Shown: positions 1 through 9,512 of the stretch, one piece after another
Numbering within the stretch: the first letter of the stretch is position 1
Layout: each line of letters begins with the position of its first letter
Assembly (NCBI GenBank): GCA_029880065.1
Contig: JAOUPD010000012.1
Location: 1-17,371 of the forward strand
DNA length: 17,371 bases
Origin: Hadesarchaea archaeon
Lineage (GTDB): Archaea > Hadarchaeota > Hadarchaeia > Hadarchaeales > Hadarchaeaceae
Direction of reading: 5' to 3'
The notes under the pieces: model-generated
The model's input: only the letters and a program-made list of their open reading frames with translations
Databases searched by the model: none
What the model was told of the DNA's origin: nothing
Program-made: the position numbers and the translations under genes

Positions 1-1
1 G

Positions 2-976
2 GATGCTCTCGAAGCGCTTACCAAGCTGCTGGCGCGCGCGGAGCTCGTCACCCCAAATGTGCCCGAAGCCGAGAGGCTCGCTGGATTCAAAATTAGGTCA
101 AAAGCCGACATGCGAAAGGCAGCTCAAGCGATCTCCAAGTTAGGCCCACAAGCTGTCCTCGTCAAAGGAGGGCATCTGAAAGGGCGAGAAATCGTCGATG
201 TACTCTACACCAATGGAAAATTTAGGGAGTTCAAAGGTTCACGAGTTACTAGCCAGCCGATACATGGTACGGGTTGCTCGTTCGCATCCGCGATAACGGC
301 GGAGCTCGCAAAAGGAGCCAATTTACATGAAGCGATTTCCAACGCAAGAGAATTCATCGAGGGCGCAATTGAAAACAGATTGAAAGTAGGGAAAGGCGTC
401 ATGCCGGTCAACCAGATGGCGGCGCTATTCCTGAGCGCGGAAAAGGGCCGTGCGCTGGAAGAAGTGTGGCAAGCCACTCAACTCCTTGCAGAAGACCCCA
501 AGTTCGTTAAGCTCCTGCCCGAGGTTGGCTCGAACATCGCGATGGCCCTGCCCGGTGCGGAGAAAATCTCGGATGTGGTTGGACTCGCGGGTAGGATCGT
601 GAAGGTTGGTGACCGTGCGCGTCTGACGGGCTTTCCTAAGCTCGGTGGTTCCGAACACGTCGCGAACTTTGTACTCACCGCGATGCGTCACGATCGCAGA
701 ATTAGAGCTGGTCTGAACATCCGGTTTTCCGAAGAAATCTTGCGTGCATGCAAAAAACTCAGGCTAAGCGTGAGCGGGTTCGATCGAGGCAGGGAACCCC
801 GCGGCGCCAAGACAATGGTGTGGGGAACTGAACAAGCCATCAAAAAAATTGAAAAAGTGCCTCAAGTGATTTTCGACCGAGGGGCCCCCGGGAAAGAAGC
901 AATGATAAGGCTACTGGGGAGCTCGCCCACCGAGGTGGTGGAACTCGCGCTGCGCGTAGCAAGGAGCTTTGATTAG
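2..976 (+). CDS. thiDN: Bifunctional HMP(-P) kinase / thiamine-phosphate synthase (ThiD-ThiN fusion), 5'-truncated
   Basis: The reading frame is open from base 2, so the gene enters from outside the window and 324 C-terminal residues are visible. The first part is the end of a ThiD ribokinase-fold kinase, which phosphorylates hydroxymethylpyrimidine (phosphate) for thiamine synthesis. It shows the TPN-x-PEAERLAG segment at the window edge, a KGGH motif near visible residues 55-58, and the GTGC anion-hole/catalytic motif near 89-92. From about residue 150 to the end is a ThiN domain (PEVGSNIA, a SEHVANFVL stretch, RAGLNIRFSEE, FDR..EP, and a terminal D-x-G-x-x-GKE-x-MIRLLG). ThiN is the archaeal thiamine-phosphate synthase that joins HMP-PP and the thiazole phosphate and replaces ThiE. 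The fusion is a known archaeal arrangement. A GTG at 59 is internal, because homology clearly continues upstream of it. The T6 run after the stop may end transcription. Confidence 0.93.
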   Translation, partial: DALEALTKLLARAELVTPNVPEAERLAGFKIRSKADMRKAAQAISKLGPQAVLVKGGHLKGREIVDVLYTNGKFREFKGSRVTSQPIHGTGCSFASAITAELAKGANLHEAISNAREFIEGAIENRLKVGKGVMPVNQMAALFLSAEKGRALEEVWQATQLLAEDPKFVKLLPEVGSNIAMALPGAEKISDVVGLAGRIVKVGDRARLTGFPKLGGSEHVANFVLTAMRHDRRIRAGLNIRFSEEILRACKKLRLSVSGFDRGREPRGAKTMVWGTEQAIKKIEKVPQVIFDRGAPGKEAMIRLLGSSPTEVVELALRVARSFD

Positions 977-987
977 CTCGAGAAAGC

Positions 988-993
988 TTTTTT
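988..993 (+). terminator. T6 run after thiDN
   Basis: Six consecutive T residues lie 11 bases after the thiDN stop. Archaeal RNA polymerase terminates at T-runs, so this may separate thiDN from the eS17-ferredoxin unit. There is no hairpin, and the same AT-rich patch could instead serve as a weak TATA-like element for eS17. Confidence 0.35.
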
Positions 994-1030
994 AGACCTG
1001 CCGACAAAGCCAAGCGAGCGGAGGAATAAC

Positions 1031-1225
1031 ATGGGGCGAGTAAGGCCAACGTACATCAAGCGCGCTGCACGAAAGTTAATCAAGCGTTATCCAGATAAAT
1101 TCTCGATAGATTTTAAACAAAATTGTCTTACGCTTGACGCTCTCGTGAATATAAAGAGCAAGTCCCTCCGCAACCGGATAGCAGGATATATAAGTAATTT
1201 ACTAAAACAGAAAAAGGAAGTGTAA
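1031..1225 (+). CDS. rps17e: Small ribosomal subunit protein eS17 (S17e)
   Basis: This 64-residue protein is a full-length match to archaeal S17e. It has the N-terminal MGRVRPTYIKR-A segment, then K-RYPDKFS-x-DF, and the C-terminal IKSKSLRNRIAGYI block that is highly conserved in the family. It is strongly basic, as expected for a component of the 30S subunit shared by archaea and eukaryotes and absent from bacteria. The ATG is supported by a purine-rich Shine-Dalgarno stretch (GGAGGAAT) ending 5 bases before it. The gene is followed after 2 bases by the ferredoxin start, so the two are probably one transcript with coupled translation. Confidence 0.95.
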   Translation: MGRVRPTYIKRAARKLIKRYPDKFSIDFKQNCLTLDALVNIKSKSLRNRIAGYISNLLKQKKEV

Positions 1226-1227
1226 AC

Positions 1228-1404
1228 TTGCCTCCGATTATCGACACACAAAAGTGTAAGGGTGCGGCTGCCTGCGCCGAGGTCTGCCCGGTGAATGTTA
1301 TTGATATAGTTAAGGGAAAAGCTGTGGTCGCACGCCCAGACGACTGCATTGAGTGCCGAGCCTGCGAGGCTGCCTGCCCTAACAACGCAATAAGCTTTCC
1401 ATAA
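1228..1404 (+). CDS. Small two-cluster ferredoxin with one ligand cysteine replaced
   Basis: This 58-residue protein reads from TTG at 1228, two bases after the eS17 stop, with a Shine-Dalgarno-like GGAAGTG inside the end of eS17. It has the fold signature of a bacterial-type 2[4Fe-4S] electron carrier, with two CX2CX2CX3CP-like motifs. The second is complete (C40, C43, C46, C50-P). In the first, C10, C16 and C20-P are present but the second ligand position is Ala13 (C-KG-A-AA-C). Known ferredoxins lacking this ligand hold a [3Fe-4S] cluster or a [4Fe-4S] cluster with a labile iron; Pyrococcus furiosus ferredoxin has Asp there. The N-terminus MPPIID and the CPVNVIDI segment are typical of soluble archaeal ferredoxins. 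Redox partners cannot be told from this context. Confidence 0.88.
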   Translation: MPPIIDTQKCKGAAACAEVCPVNVIDIVKGKAVVARPDDCIECRACEAACPNNAISFP

Positions 1405-1448
1405 ACTTTCAAGGAAGCGAACTCCTAGCAAGCTTTTCTGAGCATTTC

Positions 1449-1455
1449 TTTTTTT
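1449..1455 (+). terminator. T7 run ending the eS17-ferredoxin unit
   Basis: Seven T residues (TTTCTTTTTTTAG context) lie 45 bases after the ferredoxin stop, in a gap where this unit converges with the 23S gene. This is a typical intrinsic archaeal terminator. I see no gene between 1405 and 1504. Confidence 0.6.
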
Positions 1456-1496
1456 AGTGTGAACTAAAATTTTTATTTAAATTTGGATTTCCATAT

Positions 1497-1504
1497 AAAA
1501 AAAA
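1497..1504 (-). terminator. T8 terminator downstream of 23S rRNA
   Basis: On the minus strand, eight T residues directly follow the outer end of the 23S processing stem. The same stem-plus-T8 layout follows the 16S gene, so each rRNA appears to have its own transcript end. No 5S gene fits in the roughly 100 bases between here and the ferredoxin stop. Confidence 0.65.
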
Positions 1505-1505
1505 G

Positions 1506-1539
1506 TGCCATGCATAGATCTGCGCCCTCATCGCTAGCT
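1506..1539 (-). other. 23S processing stem, 3' arm
   Basis: This arm pairs with 4608-4640. 1506-1517 pairs with 4629-4640 (12 bp), 1522-1527 with 4620-4625 (6 bp), and 1533-1539 with 4608-4614 (7 bp), separated by small internal loops. Archaeal pre-23S is normally released by splicing endonuclease from such a stem. The loops are not an unambiguous canonical bulge-helix-bulge. Confidence 0.75.
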
Positions 1540-1544
1540 GGACA

Positions 1545-4600
<3,056 letters not shown>

Positions 4601-4607
4601 TATACCC

Positions 4608-4640
4608 AGCTAGCACTATGGGCGCGACCTATGCATGGCA
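4608..4640 (-). other. 23S processing stem, 5' arm
   Basis: This arm is complementary to 1506-1539 in three blocks of 12, 6 and 7 bp. It lies just upstream of the mature 23S 5' end and downstream of tRNA-Ala, so it would form once the full pre-23S has been transcribed. Confidence 0.75.
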
Positions 4641-4648
4641 ATCATCAC

Positions 4649-4687
4649 TGACAAGAAAACATTTGTCAGCTTTCGCCCTTAGCTGAC
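4649..4687 (-). other. Two overlapping, mutually exclusive hairpins in the tRNA-Ala/23S spacer
   Basis: Segment 4665-4671 pairs perfectly with 4681-4687 (7 bp, 9-nt loop). Segment 4649-4654 pairs with 4663-4668 (6 bp, 8-nt loop). Both use bases 4665-4668, so only one can form at a time. They may guide folding of the pre-23S leader before the long processing stem closes, but no function is established. Confidence 0.4.
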
Positions 4688-4776
4688 GAGGCATCTTCGC
4701 CAGCCGCATCTCAGCATGGTATATTTGGGCTAAGCAGGTTAAAAATCCTTCGCAATTTTCGAGCGTTGAACAAAAG

Positions 4777-4848
4777 TGGACCTGCCGGGACTCGAACCCG
4801 GGACCTTCGGCTTGCAAAGCCGACGCTCTACCACTGAGCTACAGGCCC
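4777..4848 (-). tRNA. tRNA-Ala(UGC)
   Basis: This is a 72-nt cloverleaf on the minus strand. Acceptor GGGCCTG pairs with CAGGTCC, including the G3-U70 wobble that marks tRNA-Ala. The anticodon arm is TCGGC-TTTGCAA-GCCGA with anticodon TGC, and the T arm contains GGTTCGAGTCC. The discriminator base is A and no CCA is encoded. There is no intron. Its position upstream of 23S is the usual place for tRNA-Ala in archaeal rRNA operons. Here it and 23S appear to form a unit separate from 16S. Confidence 0.97.
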
Positions 4849-4923
4849 TCACGGTTAAAGTCGGCGAGTAAGTCCAATAAGATTTGCGGAAGAGAAAAAC
4901 TACTGCAAATATCGAAAATTTTC

Positions 4924-4934
4924 CTATAAAAATA
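4924..4934 (-). promoter_or_regulatory. Candidate TATA box for the tRNA-Ala/23S unit
   Basis: On the minus strand this reads ATTTTTATAGG. An initiation site about 25 bases downstream (near 4900) would give a leader of about 50 bases before tRNA-Ala. This is the AT-rich gap shared with the opposite-strand gene, so a promoter is expected here if 16S is transcribed separately. The exact box is uncertain because the whole region is AT-rich. Confidence 0.35.
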
Positions 4935-4956
4935 AAAAATACCCAAATTTACTATG

Positions 4957-4965
4957 TATTTAAAT
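4957..4965 (+). promoter_or_regulatory. TATA box for the membrane-protein gene
   Basis: TATTTAAAT is centred about 25 bases upstream of TTG 4986, the spacing from an archaeal TATA box to its start site. Together with the lack of a Shine-Dalgarno before that TTG, this suggests a leaderless mRNA. The box lies inside the longer open frame that begins at 4884, which argues against the longer start. Confidence 0.5.
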
Positions 4966-4985
4966 CACCCCAGAAACAAAGAAAA

Positions 4986-6101
4986 TTGGGTGAAAAAATC
5001 AAAAGGTTGTTTGTTAGCCTTTCGCTGTGTGCGATAATAGTTCTAATGATATCGATGACCTGCGTTAACGCGCAACAGCTGCCCGAAATACAATCCACTG
5101 AGGAGACGGACGAACAGATACCCGGATTACCATCCATCGAGAACATGGATTTAGATATCACCCTAGAATTGCTTCCTGACGCGCGCTGTCACGTTACGGC
5201 TAGTGCTGAAACTCAATTAGAAAGTATTGGGTGGGGCGAACTTCCAATAACCAGCGGAAGCGTAGAACTCGAGATATCTTCTCCGAACTCTGGACAGCTC
5301 AGATTAGATGTGGATGCAAGCGCGACACTCTCCGGACCATTACTAGCTGAGATACCTGATGAAATCAGTATGATGAACACCGAGATGATCAACGACTTTA
5401 TCGAATCCTTGGGAATTGAGGGGCAATCTCTCTCCGAGCTTCTTTCTACAATATTGCCAATGACCCCAGAGGAAGACATAGTAATCGAAGAACTCAGATG
5501 TACAAAGTTTTCATGGAACGAACCCACGATAGAAGCGGGCCTGACCACTACTCTTTCCGGAAGCGTTTTCGAAGACCAGATACTGCGCGATGAATTGCCA
5601 ATAACAGTAGATGTATCAGTCGACATATCTGGAGTTTCTACAAACGTGAGTATAGATGTTAACAGCGAAACTGTCGAATTCACCCTTGAGATCAACCTCA
5701 CCACTGAAGACACCACCACGACGATGGAGCTGACGCTCGATGGATACTTCACACTGCCGGTGGTCGATGATCAAGTGCAGTGGGGCTTCAAGTTGCCAGA
5801 AATTGTCCCGACAACCTTGGGTGGATCGTTCGAACAATATGACACCGACTTCACATTGAAAGTTCCAGAGAATGCGTCTGTGAGTGGGCTGCCTTCAGGT
5901 TACACCCAAACGGGCGACACTTACACTTGGTCTGGCGGTACCGCGGCTGAAGCACTCAATACGGTCTTGAATGGGGAAACGCAGCCTAACATTGTTTATG
6001 GGTACGAAGCTCCTCTTTCTGAGTTCCCATGGTTAACGATTGGTGTTTTGGTCGTGGTAATCGTTGCCATCGCCGCGGCGATTGTTCTAATACGAAGATA
6101 G
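4986..6101 (+). CDS. Secreted, C-terminally membrane-anchored protein of unknown function, inside the rRNA locus
   Basis: I do not recognise a family. From TTG 4986 the protein has 371 residues. It begins with a signal peptide: basic MGEKIKR, a hydrophobic core at 8-28, and probable cleavage after VNA29. A long acidic, Thr/Ser- and Val/Ile-rich region follows with alternating polar/hydrophobic stretches (for example near residues 205-255) that suggest beta-strands. The last 25 residues form one transmembrane segment ending in IRR. It is therefore probably a surface protein with an extracellular beta-rich domain. The frame is also open from TTG 4884, but that extension is AT-rich, covers the TATA box and would put 34 residues before the signal peptide. 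The gene runs opposite to the rRNAs and fills the gap between tRNA-Ala and 16S, with its own promoter and terminator signals. Confidence 0.85.
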   Translation: MGEKIKRLFVSLSLCAIIVLMISMTCVNAQQLPEIQSTEETDEQIPGLPSIENMDLDITLELLPDARCHVTASAETQLESIGWGELPITSGSVELEISSPNSGQLRLDVDASATLSGPLLAEIPDEISMMNTEMINDFIESLGIEGQSLSELLSTILPMTPEEDIVIEELRCTKFSWNEPTIEAGLTTTLSGSVFEDQILRDELPITVDVSVDISGVSTNVSIDVNSETVEFTLEINLTTEDTTTTMELTLDGYFTLPVVDDQVQWGFKLPEIVPTTLGGSFEQYDTDFTLKVPENASVSGLPSGYTQTGDTYTWSGGTAAEALNTVLNGETQPNIVYGYEAPLSEFPWLTIGVLVVVIVAIAAAIVLIRR

Positions 6102-6110
6102 CTCAAAAAT

Positions 6111-6136
6111 GGGGCCGGGCCCCAAAATTTTGTTTT
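6111..6136 (+). terminator. GC hairpin plus T-rich tail after the membrane-protein gene
   Basis: GGGGC-CGG-GCCCC (6111-6123) forms a 5-bp hairpin 9 bases after the stop, followed by two T4 tracts (6128-6131 and 6133-6136). It abuts the T8 run that ends 16S on the other strand, so two converging transcripts seem to stop here. Confidence 0.55.
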
Positions 6137-6144
6137 AAAAAAAA
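6137..6144 (-). terminator. T8 terminator directly after 16S rRNA
   Basis: On the minus strand the 16S processing stem is followed by CTTTTTTTT. This predicts that the 16S transcript ends here, before the opposite-strand gene, and is not continuous with tRNA-Ala and 23S. Confidence 0.6.
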
Positions 6145-6145
6145 G

Positions 6146-6157
6146 AGGTCCGGTACC
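6146..6157 (-). other. 16S processing stem, 3' arm
   Basis: The 12 bases are complementary to 7681-7692 with a single G-U pair. Together the two arms enclose the mature 16S about 10 bases from its 3' end and about 30 bases from its 5' end, as expected for an archaeal pre-16S processing helix. Confidence 0.7.
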
Positions 6158-6168
6158 CAAAATATCAA

Positions 6169-7649
<1,481 letters not shown>

Positions 7650-7977
7650 AAATCAGCCACAAAACCTAGAAATTGGCTTAGGTACCGAACCTATCTCGGA
7701 CCCGAGCTTCTCCAGTAACCTGGCTTGTTCGGATCCACATTGCTGAATCCACACCAAGAATACGGTCTCTCATCACGGGACTATGCGCGCTAGTCCCTTG
7801 TTCCGACCGACGCCGTTCACACCACGGTGTGGACGTATTAAATTGTGGCGCTATTCCTACTTAAAAGTTACTCAGGCAATTTAATATTCGAAATGGAAGT
7901 TTCATTTACAAACGCGTATTTTCAGTCATCGAAAGGACTAAAAACCTCGGGCGTAAGTTAATGGCGAGGTGGCCCAG
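7650..7977. promoter_or_regulatory. 16S leader and divergent promoter region
   Basis: No gene is seen in these 328 bases. Nearest the 16S is its leader (minus strand), with the processing-stem arm at 7681-7692, a perfect 7-bp hairpin with a 7-nt loop at 7777-7797, and a short dyad CACACC/GGTGTG at 7818-7831. Farther out, 7836-7920 is AT-rich and should hold the 16S promoter on the minus strand (candidates around 7860-7869 and 7880-7891) and the promoter of the plus-strand PRC-barrel gene. I cannot choose a single TATA box for either. Confidence 0.5.
7681..7692 (-). other. 16S processing stem, 5' arm
   Basis: On the minus strand AGGTTCGGTACC pairs with GGTACCGGACCT at 6146-6157 with one G-U wobble. 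This shows that the pre-16S can be excised independently of the 23S. Confidence 0.7.
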
Positions 7978-8202
7978 ATGAGAAGATTGTCCGAGATTTA
8001 TGGCACGCGCATCTACAGCGACCGAGCGCACTTTGTTGGAACAATTGAAGATGCGATAATCGACGATAAGGAGGGCACGGTGGTGGGATTCGTCTTCGGA
8101 CACAAGGGAGGAAAAACGATTTCTATCCCCTACAACAGCATCATGGCGATCGGCGATATCGTGCTCGTCTATAGCAAGAAGGCCGAGCAAGCGAGCGCAT
8201 AG
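7978..8202 (+). CDS. PRC-barrel domain protein
   Basis: This is a 74-residue protein made of a single PRC-barrel: LSEIYGTRIYSDRAHFVGTIEDAIID, then a GTVVGFVFG strand, IPYNSIMAIGDIVLV, and a short polar tail. PRC-barrels are small beta-barrels found in photosynthetic reaction centre subunit H, in the rRNA-maturation protein RimM, and as stand-alone archaeal proteins of mostly unknown role. I chose ATG 7978 because GAGGTG (7966-7971) gives a good Shine-Dalgarno 6-7 bases upstream; an in-frame GTG at 7969 would overlap that site. The next gene begins 2 bases after the stop, so the two are likely co-translated. The gene diverges from 16S. Confidence 0.8.
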   Translation: MRRLSEIYGTRIYSDRAHFVGTIEDAIIDDKEGTVVGFVFGHKGGKTISIPYNSIMAIGDIVLVYSKKAEQASA

Positions 8203-8204
8203 AC

Positions 8205-8732
8205 ATGATAGTGGAATTTGGCGGAAAAAGACCCCGCATCCACAAAACTGCTTTCGTCCACCCTACCGCCACGATTATCGGCGATGTAACTTTGGGAGAG
8301 CACTCAAGCGTGTGGCCAGGGGCGGTCGTGCGGGCGGATTTTGGACGCATCAGAATCGGCCGATATACGTGCATCCAAGACAACGCCGTCGTGCACCTAG
8401 CCGACGTTTACGGGGAGAAGAAGGCGAGGTATTTACCCACCAAGATTGGCAACTATGTCATCGTCGGACACAACGCGCTGTTGCACGGGTGTACCGTCGA
8501 GGATAACTGCATTGTAGGTGCTGGATCGATTGTCTTCAATGGGGCTAGGGTTGGGAAAGGGTCACTCGTGGGGCTTGGCGCGGTCGTGATTCACGATGTG
8601 AAGGTGCCACCGTGCACAATCATGGTTGGAATTCCTGCTAGACCGCTCCGAGTGCTCACCGATGATGAATTCAAGCGCATTCGCGTACAAGCGGAAAATT
8701 ACGCAAAACTCGCGAAAAAATATCGCTGCTGA
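8205..8732 (+). CDS. Gamma-class carbonic anhydrase-like hexapeptide-repeat protein
   Basis: This 175-residue left-handed beta-helix protein has imperfect hexapeptide repeats from about residue 14 to 135 and a C-terminal helix (DDEFKRIRVQAENYAKLAKKY). The metal-ligand histidines of the Cam/CamH/YrdA family are present: H64 (VVH), H89 (VGH) and H94 in GHNALLHGC. The conserved R43, D45 and Q58 are also there. It lacks the acidic loop with the proton-shuttle glutamate of Cam, so it belongs to the CamH/YrdA-like branch, for which activity varies. It would form a trimer with zinc or iron at subunit interfaces and may hydrate CO2. It follows the PRC-barrel gene after 2 bases, which implies coupling. 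T5 tracts after the stop (8735-8755) may end transcription. Confidence 0.88.
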   Translation: MIVEFGGKRPRIHKTAFVHPTATIIGDVTLGEHSSVWPGAVVRADFGRIRIGRYTCIQDNAVVHLADVYGEKKARYLPTKIGNYVIVGHNALLHGCTVEDNCIVGAGSIVFNGARVGKGSLVGLGAVVIHDVKVPPCTIMVGIPARPLRVLTDDEFKRIRVQAENYAKLAKKYRC

Positions 8733-8840
8733 GCTTTTTCCGCACATTTGTTTTTAACCTCAGAATAATACTCTCTTCTCTGTTGCCTATTTTTTCAAGA
8801 TTCAGGTAGAGTGCATCACAAGATGACGAGAGTTCTTCGA

Positions 8841-8872
8841 GCATAAAAGTTTAGGACTCAAGCTTTTTATGC
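8841..8872 (+). promoter_or_regulatory. Dyad with TATA-like arms upstream of tbp
   Basis: GCATAAAA (8841-8848) and TTTTATGC (8865-8872) are perfect inverted copies 16 bases apart. The downstream arm lies within CTTTTTATGC, a plausible TATA box for the TBP gene with initiation shortly before its start codon. The upstream arm would be a TATA-like element facing the other way. The rest of 8733-8900 shows only T-rich tracts. Confidence 0.4.
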
Positions 8873-8900
8873 GAGGGAGCGGAATTAGCTTGAGGCTGAT

Positions 8901-9443
8901 TTGGTGATCAAGGTAAAAACACAAGTTCAAAATATTGTGCTTTCGGTAACTTATGCAGGAGTTGAGTTCGACCTCGAAAAACTGGCTAAATCTCTGGAAG
9001 GGGCACGCTATGACCCAGAAGTTTTCCCAGGGATAGCATATAAGTCAGGGGACCCGCCCGCATCCTTCTTAATATTCGCGTCTGGCAAGATGAACTGCGT
9101 CGGCGCCAAAAGCATGCACGATGCGAAGCTTGCGATAAAGAAGCTGACAACAAAACTCCGAAGGTCCGGCATCAAGGTGAAATCCGAGCCAACGGTCAAA
9201 GTTCAAAATATCGTCGCATCTTTCGATTTTGGGCGCGAGTTTGACCTTGAGCGAATCGCACGAACCTTCGAAAACACGGAATATGAACCAGAAGTATTCC
9301 CTGGGCTTGTATTTAGACTCAACGAACCCAAAGTAGTGGTGCTCCTCTTCGTGTCTGGGAAAGGTGTCTGCGCTGGCGCAAAGAGCATGAATGATATTAA
9401 AACGGCAGCTGTAAAAATAACCAAACTTCTTAAGTGGCGCTGA
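8901..9443 (+). CDS. tbp: TATA-binding protein (TBP) with altered saddle threonines
   Basis: This 180-residue general transcription factor binds TATA boxes and recruits TFB and RNA polymerase. It is built of two direct repeats of about 90 residues, each with VQNIV, an EFDLE helix, PEVFPG and SGK-x-x-C-x-GAKS. The saddle asparagines (N11, N103) and the four intercalating phenylalanines (F42, F59, F133, F150) are present. The Thr that normally precedes GAKS in each half, and hydrogen-bonds to the central base pairs, is Val67 in repeat 1 and Ala158 in repeat 2. Start choice: GAGG at 8892-8895 fits TTG 8901 or GTG 8904 equally; TTG is given here. A T7 run follows the stop. An inverted repeat of TATA-like arms lies upstream. 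Confidence 0.95.
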   Translation: MVIKVKTQVQNIVLSVTYAGVEFDLEKLAKSLEGARYDPEVFPGIAYKSGDPPASFLIFASGKMNCVGAKSMHDAKLAIKKLTTKLRRSGIKVKSEPTVKVQNIVASFDFGREFDLERIARTFENTEYEPEVFPGLVFRLNEPKVVVLLFVSGKGVCAGAKSMNDIKTAAVKITKLLKWR

Positions 9444-9463
9444 TTGCGAGAATAGCTGACACC

Positions 9464-9470
9464 TTTTTTT
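9464..9470 (+). terminator. T7 run after tbp
   Basis: Seven T residues lie 20 bases after the TBP stop, followed by further AT-rich sequence. This likely ends the tbp transcript and separates it from the ThiI-like/AroA-like pair. Confidence 0.55.
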
Positions 9471-9473
9471 AAT

Positions 9474-9496
9474 TTTTAAATTACGTCTTCTATAAG
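9474..9496 (+). promoter_or_regulatory. Promoter of the ThiI-like/AroA-like pair
   Basis: Two TATA-like elements, TTTTTAAAT (near 9474-9482) and CTATAAGA (near 9490-9497), lie just before the ATGs at 9510/9513. With the usual 25-base spacing, the first gives a leader of about 10 bases or less. No Shine-Dalgarno is visible, consistent with a near-leaderless mRNA. Confidence 0.4.
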
Positions 9497-9512
9497 ACTA
9501 TTCGATGCTATG

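Noticed and set aside
4884..4985. N-terminal extension of the membrane protein from TTG 4884
   Set aside because: It is AT-rich, contains the TATA box, and would place 34 residues before a well-formed signal peptide.
5213..5752. 179-codon minus-strand frame inside the membrane-protein gene
   Set aside because: It is a Ser/Val-rich shadow of the plus-strand gene, whose signal peptide and anchor are clear.
4986..6101. The inserted gene as part of a mobile element
   Set aside because: No flanking direct or inverted repeats or recombinase gene were found around the spacer; its origin stays unknown.
7700..7776. Box C/D guide RNA in the 16S leader (minus-strand GTGATGA)
   Set aside because: No CTGA box D follows at the usual distance.
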